DNA of 41,041 nucleotides, from contig CAIPBT010000157.1 of the NCBI GenBank assembly GCA_903863375.1, forward strand, positions 1 through 41,041, given 5' to 3'. A model generated the notes under the pieces. The model saw only the letters and a program-made list of their open reading frames with translations, made no database searches and had not been told where the DNA came from. Of the stretch, positions 28,716 through 36,729 are shown in pieces; the first letter of the stretch is position 1, and each line of letters starts with the position of its first letter. The stretch comes from an uncultured Ferrovum sp. GTDB taxonomy: Bacteria; Pseudomonadota; Gammaproteobacteria; Burkholderiales; Ferrovaceae. The position numbers were made by a program, and so were the translations under genes.

Positions 28716-30484
28716 ACACCATGGCAACCCCCCCTCCGAGATCCGGCGGCGCTTCCACCTCGGGAGCCAACGTGGCCGGTCGCCCCGGAGGCAACCGGCA
28801 ACTGCTCGGGGAAGCGCTGATCGATCGCGGCATCATCTCGCCTGACCAGCTGCGCATCGCGCTGATCGAACAACGGCGCAACGCCGTGCCCCTGGGCAAG
28901 CTGCTGGTAAGCCTCGGCTTTGTCACCGAGGCCACGGTGCGTGACATGCTGTCGGAGAGTCTCGGACAGGTCAGCATTGACCTTGCCAACACGATTGCCG
29001 ATCCGGCGGCACTGGCCTTGATTCCGCGCGACGTGGCGCGCCGCCATCACGTACTGCCGGTGGCGCTGCAACGCGACGAAAACCGCCTGATCCTTGCCGT
29101 TTCCGACCCCAACGACGTGGTCGCCCTCGACCAGATCCGGGTGTTGTTGCGGGAAGACCTGCGGATCGAGACCGTGCTGGCGCGTGACTCGGACATCACC
29201 TCGGGCATCGAGCAGTATTACGGCTTTGAGCTGTCGATCGACGGCATCCTGCATGAAATCGAAACGGGTGAGATCGATTACCAGAGCCTGCAAGGGTCGT
29301 TCGACGAATACAGCCAGCCAGTGGTGCGCCTGATCGACTCCCTGCTCAACGATGCGGCGCAACAGGGGGCCTCGGATGTCCACTTCGAACCCGAACAGGG
29401 TTTCCTGCGCATCCGGTATCGCATCGACGGCGTGCTGCGCCAGATCCGCTCCCTGCACAAGACCTATTGGCCGGCGATGGTGGTGCGCCTGAAGATCATG
29501 GCGCGGATGAACATCGCCGAGACCCGTGCCCCCCAGGACGGGCGTTTCTCGCTGACGGTCTCTGGCCACCCGATCGACTTCCGCGTCTCGACCCAGCTCA
29601 CCACCCACGGTGAAAATATCGTGCTGCGCATTCTCGACCGCCAGAAAGGCATCGTGCCACTGGAGCGGCTCGATCTGCCGGAAGGCGAGTTGCGCCGGCT
29701 GAAACTGATGATCGCGCGGCCCGAGGGCATGATCCTGGTCACCGGCCCGACGGGCAGTGGCAAGACCACCACGCTGTACTCGATCCTGAACCGGCTCAAC
29801 ACCGAAGGCGTCAACATCATGACGCTGGAAGAACCGGTGGAATATCCCATGCCCCTGATCCGGCAGACCTCGGTGAACGAAGCGGCCAAGATGGACTTTG
29901 CCAATGGCATCCGGTCGATGATGCGCCAGGATCCGGACGTGATCCTGGTGGGCGAGATCCGCGACCGCGACACGGCTGAGATGGCATTTCGGGCAGCCAT
30001 GACCGGCCATCAGGTCTACACCACCCTGCATACCAACTCCTCGATCGGTGCCGTACCGCGGCTGCTTGATCTGGGGGTGCTGCCGGACATCATGGCCGGC
30101 AACATCATTGGCGTGATTGCGCAGCGCCTGGTACGGGTGCTCTGCCCACAGTGCCGGGCCGCGGTGCCGCTGGACGATGATATGCGTCGCCTGCTCGACC
30201 GCGCCGACCGTCCGGCTCCTGCCCAGGTCTGGCGGGCTGTTGGTTGCCGCGAATGCGCTGGTCAGGGCTATCGCGGCCGCCGTGCGATCATGGAACTGCT
30301 GAAGGTGGATGAGGACATTGACGAGCTGATCGCGCGCCGCGCAACGGCGCGCGAAATCCGCCAGCTGGCCATGTCGAAGGGCTTCCAGCCTCTGGTGGAA
30401 CAGGGACTGCGATTGGTCTGCGACGGACGCAGTTCCCTCGCGGAGGTGTCGCGCGTGGTCGACCTGACCGACCTGGTGGGGTGA
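28712..30484 (+). CDS. GspE/MshE-type assembly ATPase
   Basis: A 590-residue hexameric motor ATPase powering pilin polymerisation. Residues 31-85 carry two repeats of the MshEN type (LLGEALIDRGIISPDQL and PLGKLLVSLGFVTEATV), but the Arg of the RLG core is Leu in one and Pro in the other. Walker A is GPTGSGKTT (345-353). The Asp/His boxes are MTLEEPVEYP, LVGEIRDRDTAEMA and TTLHTNSS. The zinc-binding four-cysteine element is CPQC...CREC (about 476-510). The start is GTG at 28712, giving the GTGA overlap; an ATG at 28721 is possible. Confidence 0.95.
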   Translation: MNTMATPPPRSGGASTSGANVAGRPGGNRQLLGEALIDRGIISPDQLRIALIEQRRNAVPLGKLLVSLGFVTEATVRDMLSESLGQVSIDLANTIADPAALALIPRDVARRHHVLPVALQRDENRLILAVSDPNDVVALDQIRVLLREDLRIETVLARDSDITSGIEQYYGFELSIDGILHEIETGEIDYQSLQGSFDEYSQPVVRLIDSLLNDAAQQGASDVHFEPEQGFLRIRYRIDGVLRQIRSLHKTYWPAMVVRLKIMARMNIAETRAPQDGRFSLTVSGHPIDFRVSTQLTTHGENIVLRILDRQKGIVPLERLDLPEGELRRLKLMIARPEGMILVTGPTGSGKTTTLYSILNRLNTEGVNIMTLEEPVEYPMPLIRQTSVNEAAKMDFANGIRSMMRQDPDVILVGEIRDRDTAEMAFRAAMTGHQVYTTLHTNSSIGAVPRLLDLGVLPDIMAGNIIGVIAQRLVRVLCPQCRAAVPLDDDMRRLLDRADRPAPAQVWRAVGCRECAGQGYRGRRAIMELLKVDEDIDELIARRATAREIRQLAMSKGFQPLVEQGLRLVCDGRSSLAEVSRVVDLTDLVG

Positions 30485-30487
30485 GGC

Positions 30488-31687
30488 ATGGCGGTCTACC
30501 GGTATCGCGCCATGGACCTGCAGGGGGCAATCGTGCGCGGCACCCTGGAAGCGGTCAACCCGCTCGACCTGGAAATGCGGCTGCGCCGCATCTCGCTCGA
30601 CCTGATCACCTTCCGCGCCCAGTCACAGCGCCGCCTGCGCAAGGTGGTGCGCGGCCGTGCCGACCTGATCAATTTCTGCTTTCACATGGAACAGCTGCTG
30701 CGCGCCGGAGTGCCGTTGGTCGACGCCCTGCGTGACCTGCGCGACTCCGGCGGCGAGCGTGGCCTGCGCGACCTGACCGCCAACCTGATCGAAAACATCG
30801 AGGGGGGCGCGCGCCTGTCCGACGCCATGGAGCAGCAGGGCGGCGCGTTTGATGCGGTCTTCGTCAACCTGGTGCGGGCCGGCGAGGAATCCGGAGAGCT
30901 GCCCGAGGTACTGCATCAGCTCACCACCAACCTGCGCTGGCAGGACGAAATGCTGGCGCAGACCCGCAAGCTGTTGCTGTATCCGCTCGCCAGCGGCATC
31001 GCCGTGATCGGCATGGTGCTGTTCCTGTTCATTTATCTGGTACCACGCCTGGCAGAGGTGATCCGAACCCTGTCGCATGACCTGCCGGCCGGCACCCAAC
31101 TGCTGCTCGACCTGTCCGATTTCATGGTGATCTGGTGGCCGCTGCTGCTGAGCGTGCCGGTTCTGCTGGTCAGCGTCGCCGCCTTCCTGATCCAGCGCAA
31201 CAGCCTGCTGCGGCAACGGCGGGACCGGCTGCTCCTGCAACTGCCGGTGTTCGGGCCCGTGCTCCAGAAAATCATCCTCGCCCGGTTCTCGACCTACTTC
31301 GCGCTGATGTACGGTGCCGGCATTCCAATCCTCGACTGCATCCGCGTGGCCGAACGCATCGTCGGCAACCTGGCCGTACAACACGCCCTGGAACAGGTTG
31401 GTCGCGCCATCGGCGATGGCCAGGGATTGACTGCGGCGTTCCGGTCGACGGGCATGTTTCCGCCGCTGGTGCTGCGCATGCTGAGCATCGGCGAGACCAC
31501 CGGAGGACTCGACCGGTCCCTGCAGAACGTTTCCTATTTCTACAACCGCGATGTGCGCGAAACCATCGACAGCGTGCAGGAACTGATCCAGCCGGTGATC
31601 CTGCTGGTGTTTGGCCTCATCCTCGCCGCCGTGCTGATCCCGGTGTTCGGTCCGATCTACGACACCGTATCGAACGTGCGCTTCTGA
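30488..31687 (+). CDS. GspF/MshG-type inner-membrane platform protein
   Basis: A 399-residue polytopic protein with the two T2SSF domains (about 60-185 and 260-390). It shows FCFHMEQLLRAGVPLVDAL, VRAGEESGELPEVL, FSTYFALMYGAGIPILDCIRV and LRMLSIGETTGGLDRSLQNV. Membrane helices lie at about 161-187, 216-237 and 366-388. It couples the motor ATPase to pilin insertion. It is 3 nt after the ATPase gene; 34 nt then separate it from the PilM-PilN gene, the largest gap inside this operon. Confidence 0.95.
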   Translation: MAVYRYRAMDLQGAIVRGTLEAVNPLDLEMRLRRISLDLITFRAQSQRRLRKVVRGRADLINFCFHMEQLLRAGVPLVDALRDLRDSGGERGLRDLTANLIENIEGGARLSDAMEQQGGAFDAVFVNLVRAGEESGELPEVLHQLTTNLRWQDEMLAQTRKLLLYPLASGIAVIGMVLFLFIYLVPRLAEVIRTLSHDLPAGTQLLLDLSDFMVIWWPLLLSVPVLLVSVAAFLIQRNSLLRQRRDRLLLQLPVFGPVLQKIILARFSTYFALMYGAGIPILDCIRVAERIVGNLAVQHALEQVGRAIGDGQGLTAAFRSTGMFPPLVLRMLSIGETTGGLDRSLQNVSYFYNRDVRETIDSVQELIQPVILLVFGLILAAVLIPVFGPIYDTVSNVRF

Positions 31688-31721
31688 TGCGCCACCGCCC
31701 CCTGCCGACTGCCTGCCGATC

Positions 31722-33287
31722 ATGTTGACCCGACACCTTCTGCACCTCAGCAACGATGAGATGGTTTGTGTGCCCTGGAAGTTTGGTCGTCCGGTCGCCG
31801 AGCACCGGTTTCGGGCGGACGCAGAAGGTCAGGACGCTTTCGCCCGCTACCTGCAGCAGTGGCAGAACGTGCCGGTGCTGCTGGCGGTCGACCTGATCGA
31901 AGAAGACTTCCGTATTGAAACCTTGCCGCATCTGCGCGGCAGCGACCGGCGCATCGTCACCGAGCGGCGGCTGGGACAGATTTACCGTGGCACGCCCTTT
32001 CGGATGGCCATTCAGCAGGGTCGCGAAACCCAGGGACGGCGCGATGACATCCTGCTCTGCACTGCCATCACCCAGAGTGAAGGTCTGGCCGGCTGGCTCG
32101 ACCTGCTGCAGGCCGCGCGCATTCCCCTGCTGGGCGTTTATCCCACCGCGTTGCTGGGCGAGAACCTGCTTCGCGGCATCGGTCTGGCAGAGGATCAGGT
32201 GATGCTGGTCACCCCCCTTGGGCAGGGTGCGGTGCGCATCAGTTTTTTCCAGCACGGCCGCCTCAAGTTCAGCCGTATTTCCGAACCATCGGCCAGCGTT
32301 GCCGCCGACCGCATGGAACGGATCCGGGATGAAACGCGCAAGACCCTGCAATATGTTGCCGCCCAGCCCTGGTACCTGCGCAACCTGTCGCAGCACACCC
32401 TGGTGATTGCCGATGTCGAGGATGCCCGGCGGGTGACCAGCCAGTGGGGAGCGCAGGATGCCGCTGTGCAGGCGATCACACCGGGCACGCTGGCGCGACG
32501 CCTGCGCATGCGCGCCATGCCGGAGGGCGCCAGTGCCACGGCGATCCTGCTCAACCTGCTGATGCAGAGGGTACCGCGTGGGCAGCTGGCACCGCGTGAG
32601 CGTACCCGTGATGGCCTGCTCTGGTATGCCCGTACGTCGCTGTTTGGCCTGAGCGCCCTGCTTGGCGTGGCGGGCTGCGCCGTGGCCGCTGTCGATCTAG
32701 TGCACGCCCTGCAGGTGCGCGACCAGCAGGGGCCGCTGCAGGCCGAGGTGATGCGCAGCCGCAACGAACTTTCGCGCCTGCAACGGGCCCTGCCCCCCAG
32801 CCTGGCCGCGCCCGACCGGATGAGTGCCGCGGTGCATTTCTATCGCCACGAGGTGATGCCCCGCCCCTCGCTGCAGACGATCCTGCAGCCGGTCTCGCAG
32901 GCGCTCGGCATCTTGCCGGGTATCACGCTGCAACGTCTGTCGTGGACCATCACCGCCCAGCCACCGCCGGCCAAGGCCTCGCTTCTGCGCGACCTCGGCA
33001 GTGTCACTGTGGCCGCCGAGCCCGTGCAACAGACCAGCGGATCGCATCCGTTTTTCATCGATCTGCGTATCGATGCCGAAACTCCGGGGCTGAACAACCA
33101 GCCGGCGGCCGCCCTGCAGGCCAGCCGGGAACTGGCCGGCCAACTGCAGTCGCTAGCCAGCACGGTACAGGTGCTACGTCCGCCGTTCGACGGCGATCCG
33201 GCGCATCCTCTGGCTGGTGACGCTCTCGCCGGGTCGCCGGAGTCGCCGCATTTCACCCTGCGCGTGGTCACGCGCATGCAGCCATGA
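31722..33287 (+). CDS. PilM-PilN fusion (GspL-like) alignment-complex protein
   Basis: A 521-residue protein. Residues 1-290 look like an actin-like PilM/GspL cytoplasmic domain (VLLAVDLIEEDFRIETLP, LLGVYPTALLGENLL, GQGAVRISFFQHGRLKFSR). One membrane helix lies at 306-328 (GLSALLGVAGCAVAAVDLV). A periplasmic PilN-like domain follows (VSQALGILPGITLQRLSWT, LRIDAETPG). In type IV pilus systems PilM and PilN are separate; one chain of this layout is as in GspL. No good Shine-Dalgarno precedes the ATG. The assignment rests on order and architecture more than on motifs. Confidence 0.75.
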   Translation: MLTRHLLHLSNDEMVCVPWKFGRPVAEHRFRADAEGQDAFARYLQQWQNVPVLLAVDLIEEDFRIETLPHLRGSDRRIVTERRLGQIYRGTPFRMAIQQGRETQGRRDDILLCTAITQSEGLAGWLDLLQAARIPLLGVYPTALLGENLLRGIGLAEDQVMLVTPLGQGAVRISFFQHGRLKFSRISEPSASVAADRMERIRDETRKTLQYVAAQPWYLRNLSQHTLVIADVEDARRVTSQWGAQDAAVQAITPGTLARRLRMRAMPEGASATAILLNLLMQRVPRGQLAPRERTRDGLLWYARTSLFGLSALLGVAGCAVAAVDLVHALQVRDQQGPLQAEVMRSRNELSRLQRALPPSLAAPDRMSAAVHFYRHEVMPRPSLQTILQPVSQALGILPGITLQRLSWTITAQPPPAKASLLRDLGSVTVAAEPVQQTSGSHPFFIDLRIDAETPGLNNQPAAALQASRELAGQLQSLASTVQVLRPPFDGDPAHPLAGDALAGSPESPHFTLRVVTRMQP

Positions 33288-33865
33288 CGGCCCTACGCCT
33301 CGACATCTTCACGCCCCTGCGCCTGCCCTTGCTGGTGCTGGCCGTCACGCTGGGCATGAGCGCCCTGTTGGACTACGCCAGTGCACAGTTTGCCGGCAAC
33401 ATGGAAGCGGTTCAGTCTCGCCTGCAGCAGGATCTGCACGATGTACGCCTGCGCCAGATGCAGGCACGCAACCGCGAGGCCAGTTTCCGGGTAGACGCCG
33501 AAACCTACGGGCAACTGGAGCGTCGCGGCCTGGTCGGTCCGGAGCAGCGTCTCGCTTGGGTTGCCCTGGTGCGGCGCCTGAGCGCCGCGCACGGCCTCTC
33601 GCGCAGCGACTTCCAGTTAGCCGCGCAACGCCCCTACGCCCGACTGGCGAGCGATGAGGGCGGCAGCCTGCGACTGAGCGCCAGCCGGTCGAGCCTCACG
33701 CTCGAGGCGGCGCATGAAGAACGGATTCTGGCCTTTCTCGATGACCTGATGGCTGCAGCGCCCGGCCTGCTGCTGCTGCAGGGCTGTCAGATGGAGGCGG
33801 CCCGCGCCGCCAGTGTGCTGGTGACGGCCCGCTGCAACCTTGACTGGATCACGCTGGAACCATGA
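33284..33865 (+). CDS. PilO/GspM-like inner-membrane protein
   Basis: A 193-residue bitopic protein with one N-terminal helix (about 12-35, LPLLVLAVTLGMSALLDYA), a coiled segment (33-70, rich in Gln/Arg/Glu), and a small periplasmic alpha/beta domain (LSLTLEAAHEERILAFLDDLM-like, LLLQGCQMEAARA). Size, topology and position after the PilM-PilN fusion fit PilO/GspM. Sequence similarity is weak, so the name is positional. ATGA overlaps occur on both sides. Confidence 0.65.
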   Translation: MTALRLDIFTPLRLPLLVLAVTLGMSALLDYASAQFAGNMEAVQSRLQQDLHDVRLRQMQARNREASFRVDAETYGQLERRGLVGPEQRLAWVALVRRLSAAHGLSRSDFQLAAQRPYARLASDEGGSLRLSASRSSLTLEAAHEERILAFLDDLMAAAPGLLLLQGCQMEAARAASVLVTARCNLDWITLEP

Positions 33866-34164
33866 GCGGCGACCGCCCCCTGCTGATGTTGCTGATCCTG
33901 GCGGTTCTCGCCCGGCCCAGTGCCGCCTTTGAACTGGGCCGTCTGTTCACCACACCTGCCGAGCGCGCGCGGATGGATCATCCCGGCGACCCTCGGCACG
34001 GCAACGCGCGGCCTGGCGACAGTACGGGCACCAGGCACCCGCTGCCGTCTGCTCCAGAGAAGCGGCCGGACCTGAACGGATTTGTGTTGCGCAGTTCCGG
34101 AGCCAATACCTACTGGCTGCAGGCATCACCCAAGGACCACGGCGGCAGTGCTGTCGCGCAGTGA
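33862..34164 (+). CDS. Small exported MshK-like protein
   Basis: A 100-residue protein with a signal peptide (LLMLLILAVLARPSAA). The mature N-terminus FELGRLFTTPAERARMD and the later NGFVLRSSGANTYWLQ resemble small accessory proteins of MSHA-type loci, which have GRLFxTPxxRxxLD and NGxVxRSxGxxTxWxNG wording. I recall this pattern and could not search it. The segment normally after TxW is cut short here and replaced by ASPKDHGGSAVAQ. The last 39 nt overlap the end of the convergent kinase gene. Confidence 0.65.
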   Translation: MSGDRPLLMLLILAVLARPSAAFELGRLFTTPAERARMDHPGDPRHGNARPGDSTGTRHPLPSAPEKRPDLNGFVLRSSGANTYWLQASPKDHGGSAVAQ

Positions 34165-35946
34165 GTCCGCCGCTGGCTGCAGGCAAAAAACCACCTCGCC
34201 GGGCTGATTGACGCGCAGGGCGAGACGGAATCCCTGCTGCCGGGCCTGCGCCGCCGCCTGCATCAGGCCAATGCCAAGCCCCTTCATGGTGCTGGCAGGA
34301 TGCAGGAACAGGTGTTGCACCACATCCGGCGGCACCGCAGTGCCCGAGTCGCTGACCGCAAACGCCGGGCCATTCGGGCTGGGCAGCCATCGCAGGCAGA
34401 CGCGCACATCGGGTTCGAGGGCGCGTTTGCGCAACGCATTTTCCAGCAGGTTCTCGGCAACGCTGTCGAACAGATGGTGCGGCAGGCTGCGTCCGTCCTC
34501 GTCTTCCGGCAGGCCGTCAAAGCAGACGCCGCGCCCCGCATAGCGCGCGTCGAGCGCCTGCCACCACTGACGCACCGGGGACTGGACGTCGGCGGCGCCG
34601 GCCACCGGTGCCCGCAGCTTGTCCAGGGTGCCGTGCAAGCGCTGGGTCAACAGGGGCAGCTGGCGCTTGACCATGGCGGCATAGGCACCGGCCTGGTCGT
34701 CTTCCATCAGCTCGCCGGCGGAGGTGAGGGATACCAGCGACTGCAACAGGTTTTTGATGTCGTGCGTGAGCCGCGCGCCGGTCTCGTGCACCGCCTGCAT
34801 GTACGCATTCTGGCGCAGCTGCAGTTCACGGCATTTGCCGGCATGGAATTCGGCAATCAGCTGGGTCAGCAGCCGCACATGCAACACCACGGCCGGGGTG
34901 GCAGCGGTGGCCGTTTCGAGGCGCAGCGTCAGGTCGGGATACGGAAAGACCAGACAGGCATCGGTGAACGCCCGGCCGCGCATGCCTTCCGCGTCGGCCG
35001 TCTGCCAGCCAGCCGCCGCCACCCAGGGCAGTCCCTCCAGCAGCTCGATGGCAGCATCGAGAAACCCGTGCGGATCGCCCACCGCATCGGCACGCGCAGC
35101 CAGCTGCTGCAGGAACCCTTCGAACGGCACCCCCACACTCAGGATGTAGCGGGAAAAATAGGACCGCAGTCCGGAAAAACCATGGCTGGGATTCCACACC
35201 AGCCCCAGCATCAGCAGCGCCAGGGCGGCGGTGAAGATGGTGATCAGCAGGGCTTCAAAATAGCCATTGCCGGATACCGTCGCGGCCACCAGGGTGCCCA
35301 GCACCAGCAGCAAGGCCAGTTGGAAGGCGAGCAGGCTGTAGAAGAAATCCAGACCGCGCGCCGCCTTGCCGCTCTCGGCATCCGGCTGCAGGGCAAGCAT
35401 GCCGAGCAGCACCAGGGGAATGCCGAAATCGACGGCATGCGCCACCAGATCCGGAACCGGCTGTGCCGGCAGCAGGCCAGGCGTGACCCGGAACAGCAGC
35501 AGCAGCAGCAGGCAGAACAACGCGCCCAACAGATGCGTGCGGGTGCGGCGGGAATCGGTGCCCGAAATGCGTCCACCCAGGATGCCCAGCAGCACACAGA
35601 TCCACAGCACCGGAAACCAGTGTCCGCCGAGCAGGGTGGCGGCCAGCAACCCACCCGTCACCGCGGCGAGGGTCAGCAAACCGACGCTGGCACCCCGGCT
35701 GAAGAATGGCTGCCACAACAGGAACAGGCCGAAATGCGCCAGCATCAGGGCTTTCGATCCGGCATCCTGACTGCCGGCCAGCGACAGGAACAGCGTGCCG
35801 ATCAGCAGCGGCAGGCTGACCACGCCCCATGGCCTGCCGTCGAGCAATCGGTCAATGCTGCGGGCTGCGGCGGGGGCCGGTCCTGGCAGGGCGGCAGCAC
35901 CAGCATGGTCGGGCGACGGCAGGCCACGTATTATCAAGTCATGCAT
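34126..35946 (-). CDS. Membrane sensor histidine kinase, PrsK-like
   Basis: A 606-residue sensor kinase. About eight N-terminal membrane helices (roughly residues 35-250) are followed by a GAF-like segment (YFSRYILSVGVPFEGFLQQL onward). The phospho-accepting His is about residue 395 in LTHDIKNLLQSLVSL, and the HATPase domain has ENLLENAL and GLGIGLMQAAA. The layout and the THDIKNL wording resemble PrsK of PEP-CTERM systems. It is the only kinase in the window and a natural partner for the regulator at 22986. The ATG at 35946 has GGGA upstream; a GTG at 35988 would add 14 residues. Its start overlaps the divergent permease start. Confidence 0.9.
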   Translation of the reverse strand: MHDLIIRGLPSPDHAGAAALPGPAPAAARSIDRLLDGRPWGVVSLPLLIGTLFLSLAGSQDAGSKALMLAHFGLFLLWQPFFSRGASVGLLTLAAVTGGLLAATLLGGHWFPVLWICVLLGILGGRISGTDSRRTRTHLLGALFCLLLLLLFRVTPGLLPAQPVPDLVAHAVDFGIPLVLLGMLALQPDAESGKAARGLDFFYSLLAFQLALLLVLGTLVAATVSGNGYFEALLITIFTAALALLMLGLVWNPSHGFSGLRSYFSRYILSVGVPFEGFLQQLAARADAVGDPHGFLDAAIELLEGLPWVAAAGWQTADAEGMRGRAFTDACLVFPYPDLTLRLETATAATPAVVLHVRLLTQLIAEFHAGKCRELQLRQNAYMQAVHETGARLTHDIKNLLQSLVSLTSAGELMEDDQAGAYAAMVKRQLPLLTQRLHGTLDKLRAPVAGAADVQSPVRQWWQALDARYAGRGVCFDGLPEDEDGRSLPHHLFDSVAENLLENALRKRALEPDVRVCLRWLPSPNGPAFAVSDSGTAVPPDVVQHLFLHPASTMKGLGIGLMQAAAQARQQGFRLALRVNQPGEVVFCLQPAADSLRDSTAAVVLG

Positions 35947-36729
35947 TCCCAGCTGTGGGCAATCGCCCGCTATACCTTGCTCGAGCACTTGCGCGGACGG
36001 ATGGCAGCCAGCGCCCTGTTCGTACTGACGGCGGCGCTGATCCTGTCGCGCCTGCTCGACGGGGTCGCCGTGACCGAGGCTGCCGCCCTGCAGGCCACCC
36101 TGACGGGTGCCTGGCTACGTCTGGCGATGGTGATCCTGCTCAGCTCCGCCATCATTGTAAGTCAAGTCCGTGAGGCAGGTGACAGGACGCGGGACTGGTT
36201 GCTCGCGTTTCCGATGCCGCGCAGCGTGTGGCTGGGTGGCCGTCTGCTCGGGCATGCCGCGGCCGCCGGATTGCTGGCGCTCTGCGCGATGCTGCCGCTG
36301 TTGGGTACGGCCGGAGTCGCCGGCACCCTGCTCTGGGGGGCCGGCTTATGCCTCGAACTGCTGGTGTGTACCTGCATGGCGGTATTCCTGTCGATCAGCC
36401 TGACCCAGGCTCCGGCCGCGCTGCTGGGCCTGGCCGGCTGGTACCTGCTGTCACGCAGCATGGCAGCACTGCAGCTGGTGGCAGCCGCTCCTTTGCTGGA
36501 CGACGGGACAGCCTTCATGCACCTGTCGCCGTGGGTGCTGAAAGGCATTGCCTTCCTTCTGCCGCGCTTCGATCTGCTAAGCCAGGGCACAGACCTGAGC
36601 CGTGGCGCCCTCGGACTGGCCACCGTCACGGCCTGGGCAGCGCTGCCTGCGCTGGCCCTGCAGATGCTGGTGTACGCCGGACTGCTGGTCTGCGCCAGTC
36701 AGGTCGACCTGGCCCGTCGGGAATGGTGA
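35941..36729 (+). CDS. ABC-2 type permease at the end of the pilus locus
   Basis: A 262-residue membrane protein with six hydrophobic segments. The N-terminus LWAIARYTLLEHLRGRM is typical of NosY-like ABC-2 permeases, and the conserved second part is RDWLLAFPMPRSVWLGGRLLG. A terminal hydrophobic pair precedes VDLARREW. No ATPase is next to it; the one at 22206 is the likely partner. The ATG at 35941 lacks a good ribosome-binding site and lies inside the ATGCAT shared with the kinase start. An in-frame ATG at 35905 is possible but poorer. The downstream gene starts inside its last codons. Confidence 0.85.
   Translation: MHSQLWAIARYTLLEHLRGRMAASALFVLTAALILSRLLDGVAVTEAAALQATLTGAWLRLAMVILLSSAIIVSQVREAGDRTRDWLLAFPMPRSVWLGGRLLGHAAAAGLLALCAMLPLLGTAGVAGTLLWGAGLCLELLVCTCMAVFLSISLTQAPAALLGLAGWYLLSRSMAALQLVAAAPLLDDGTAFMHLSPWVLKGIAFLLPRFDLLSQGTDLSRGALGLATVTAWAALPALALQMLVYAGLLVCASQVDLARREW

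Noticed and set aside
27264-30031. Long minus-strand frames opposite the MshN-like and GspE genes
   Set aside because: Both are antisense to genes with clear TPR and ATPase motifs and strict 4-nt overlaps with their neighbours.
35885-35940. Sigma-54 promoter before the ABC permease
   Set aside because: A TGGCAG with CAGC at the right spacing occurs, but the -12 element lacks TTGC; too weak to claim.
34300-36729. Very long plus-strand frame covering the kinase region and the permease
   Set aside because: The first 550 codons are Gln/Arg/His-rich antisense to the kinase gene. Only the part from 35941 has a membrane-permease character, and that is annotated.
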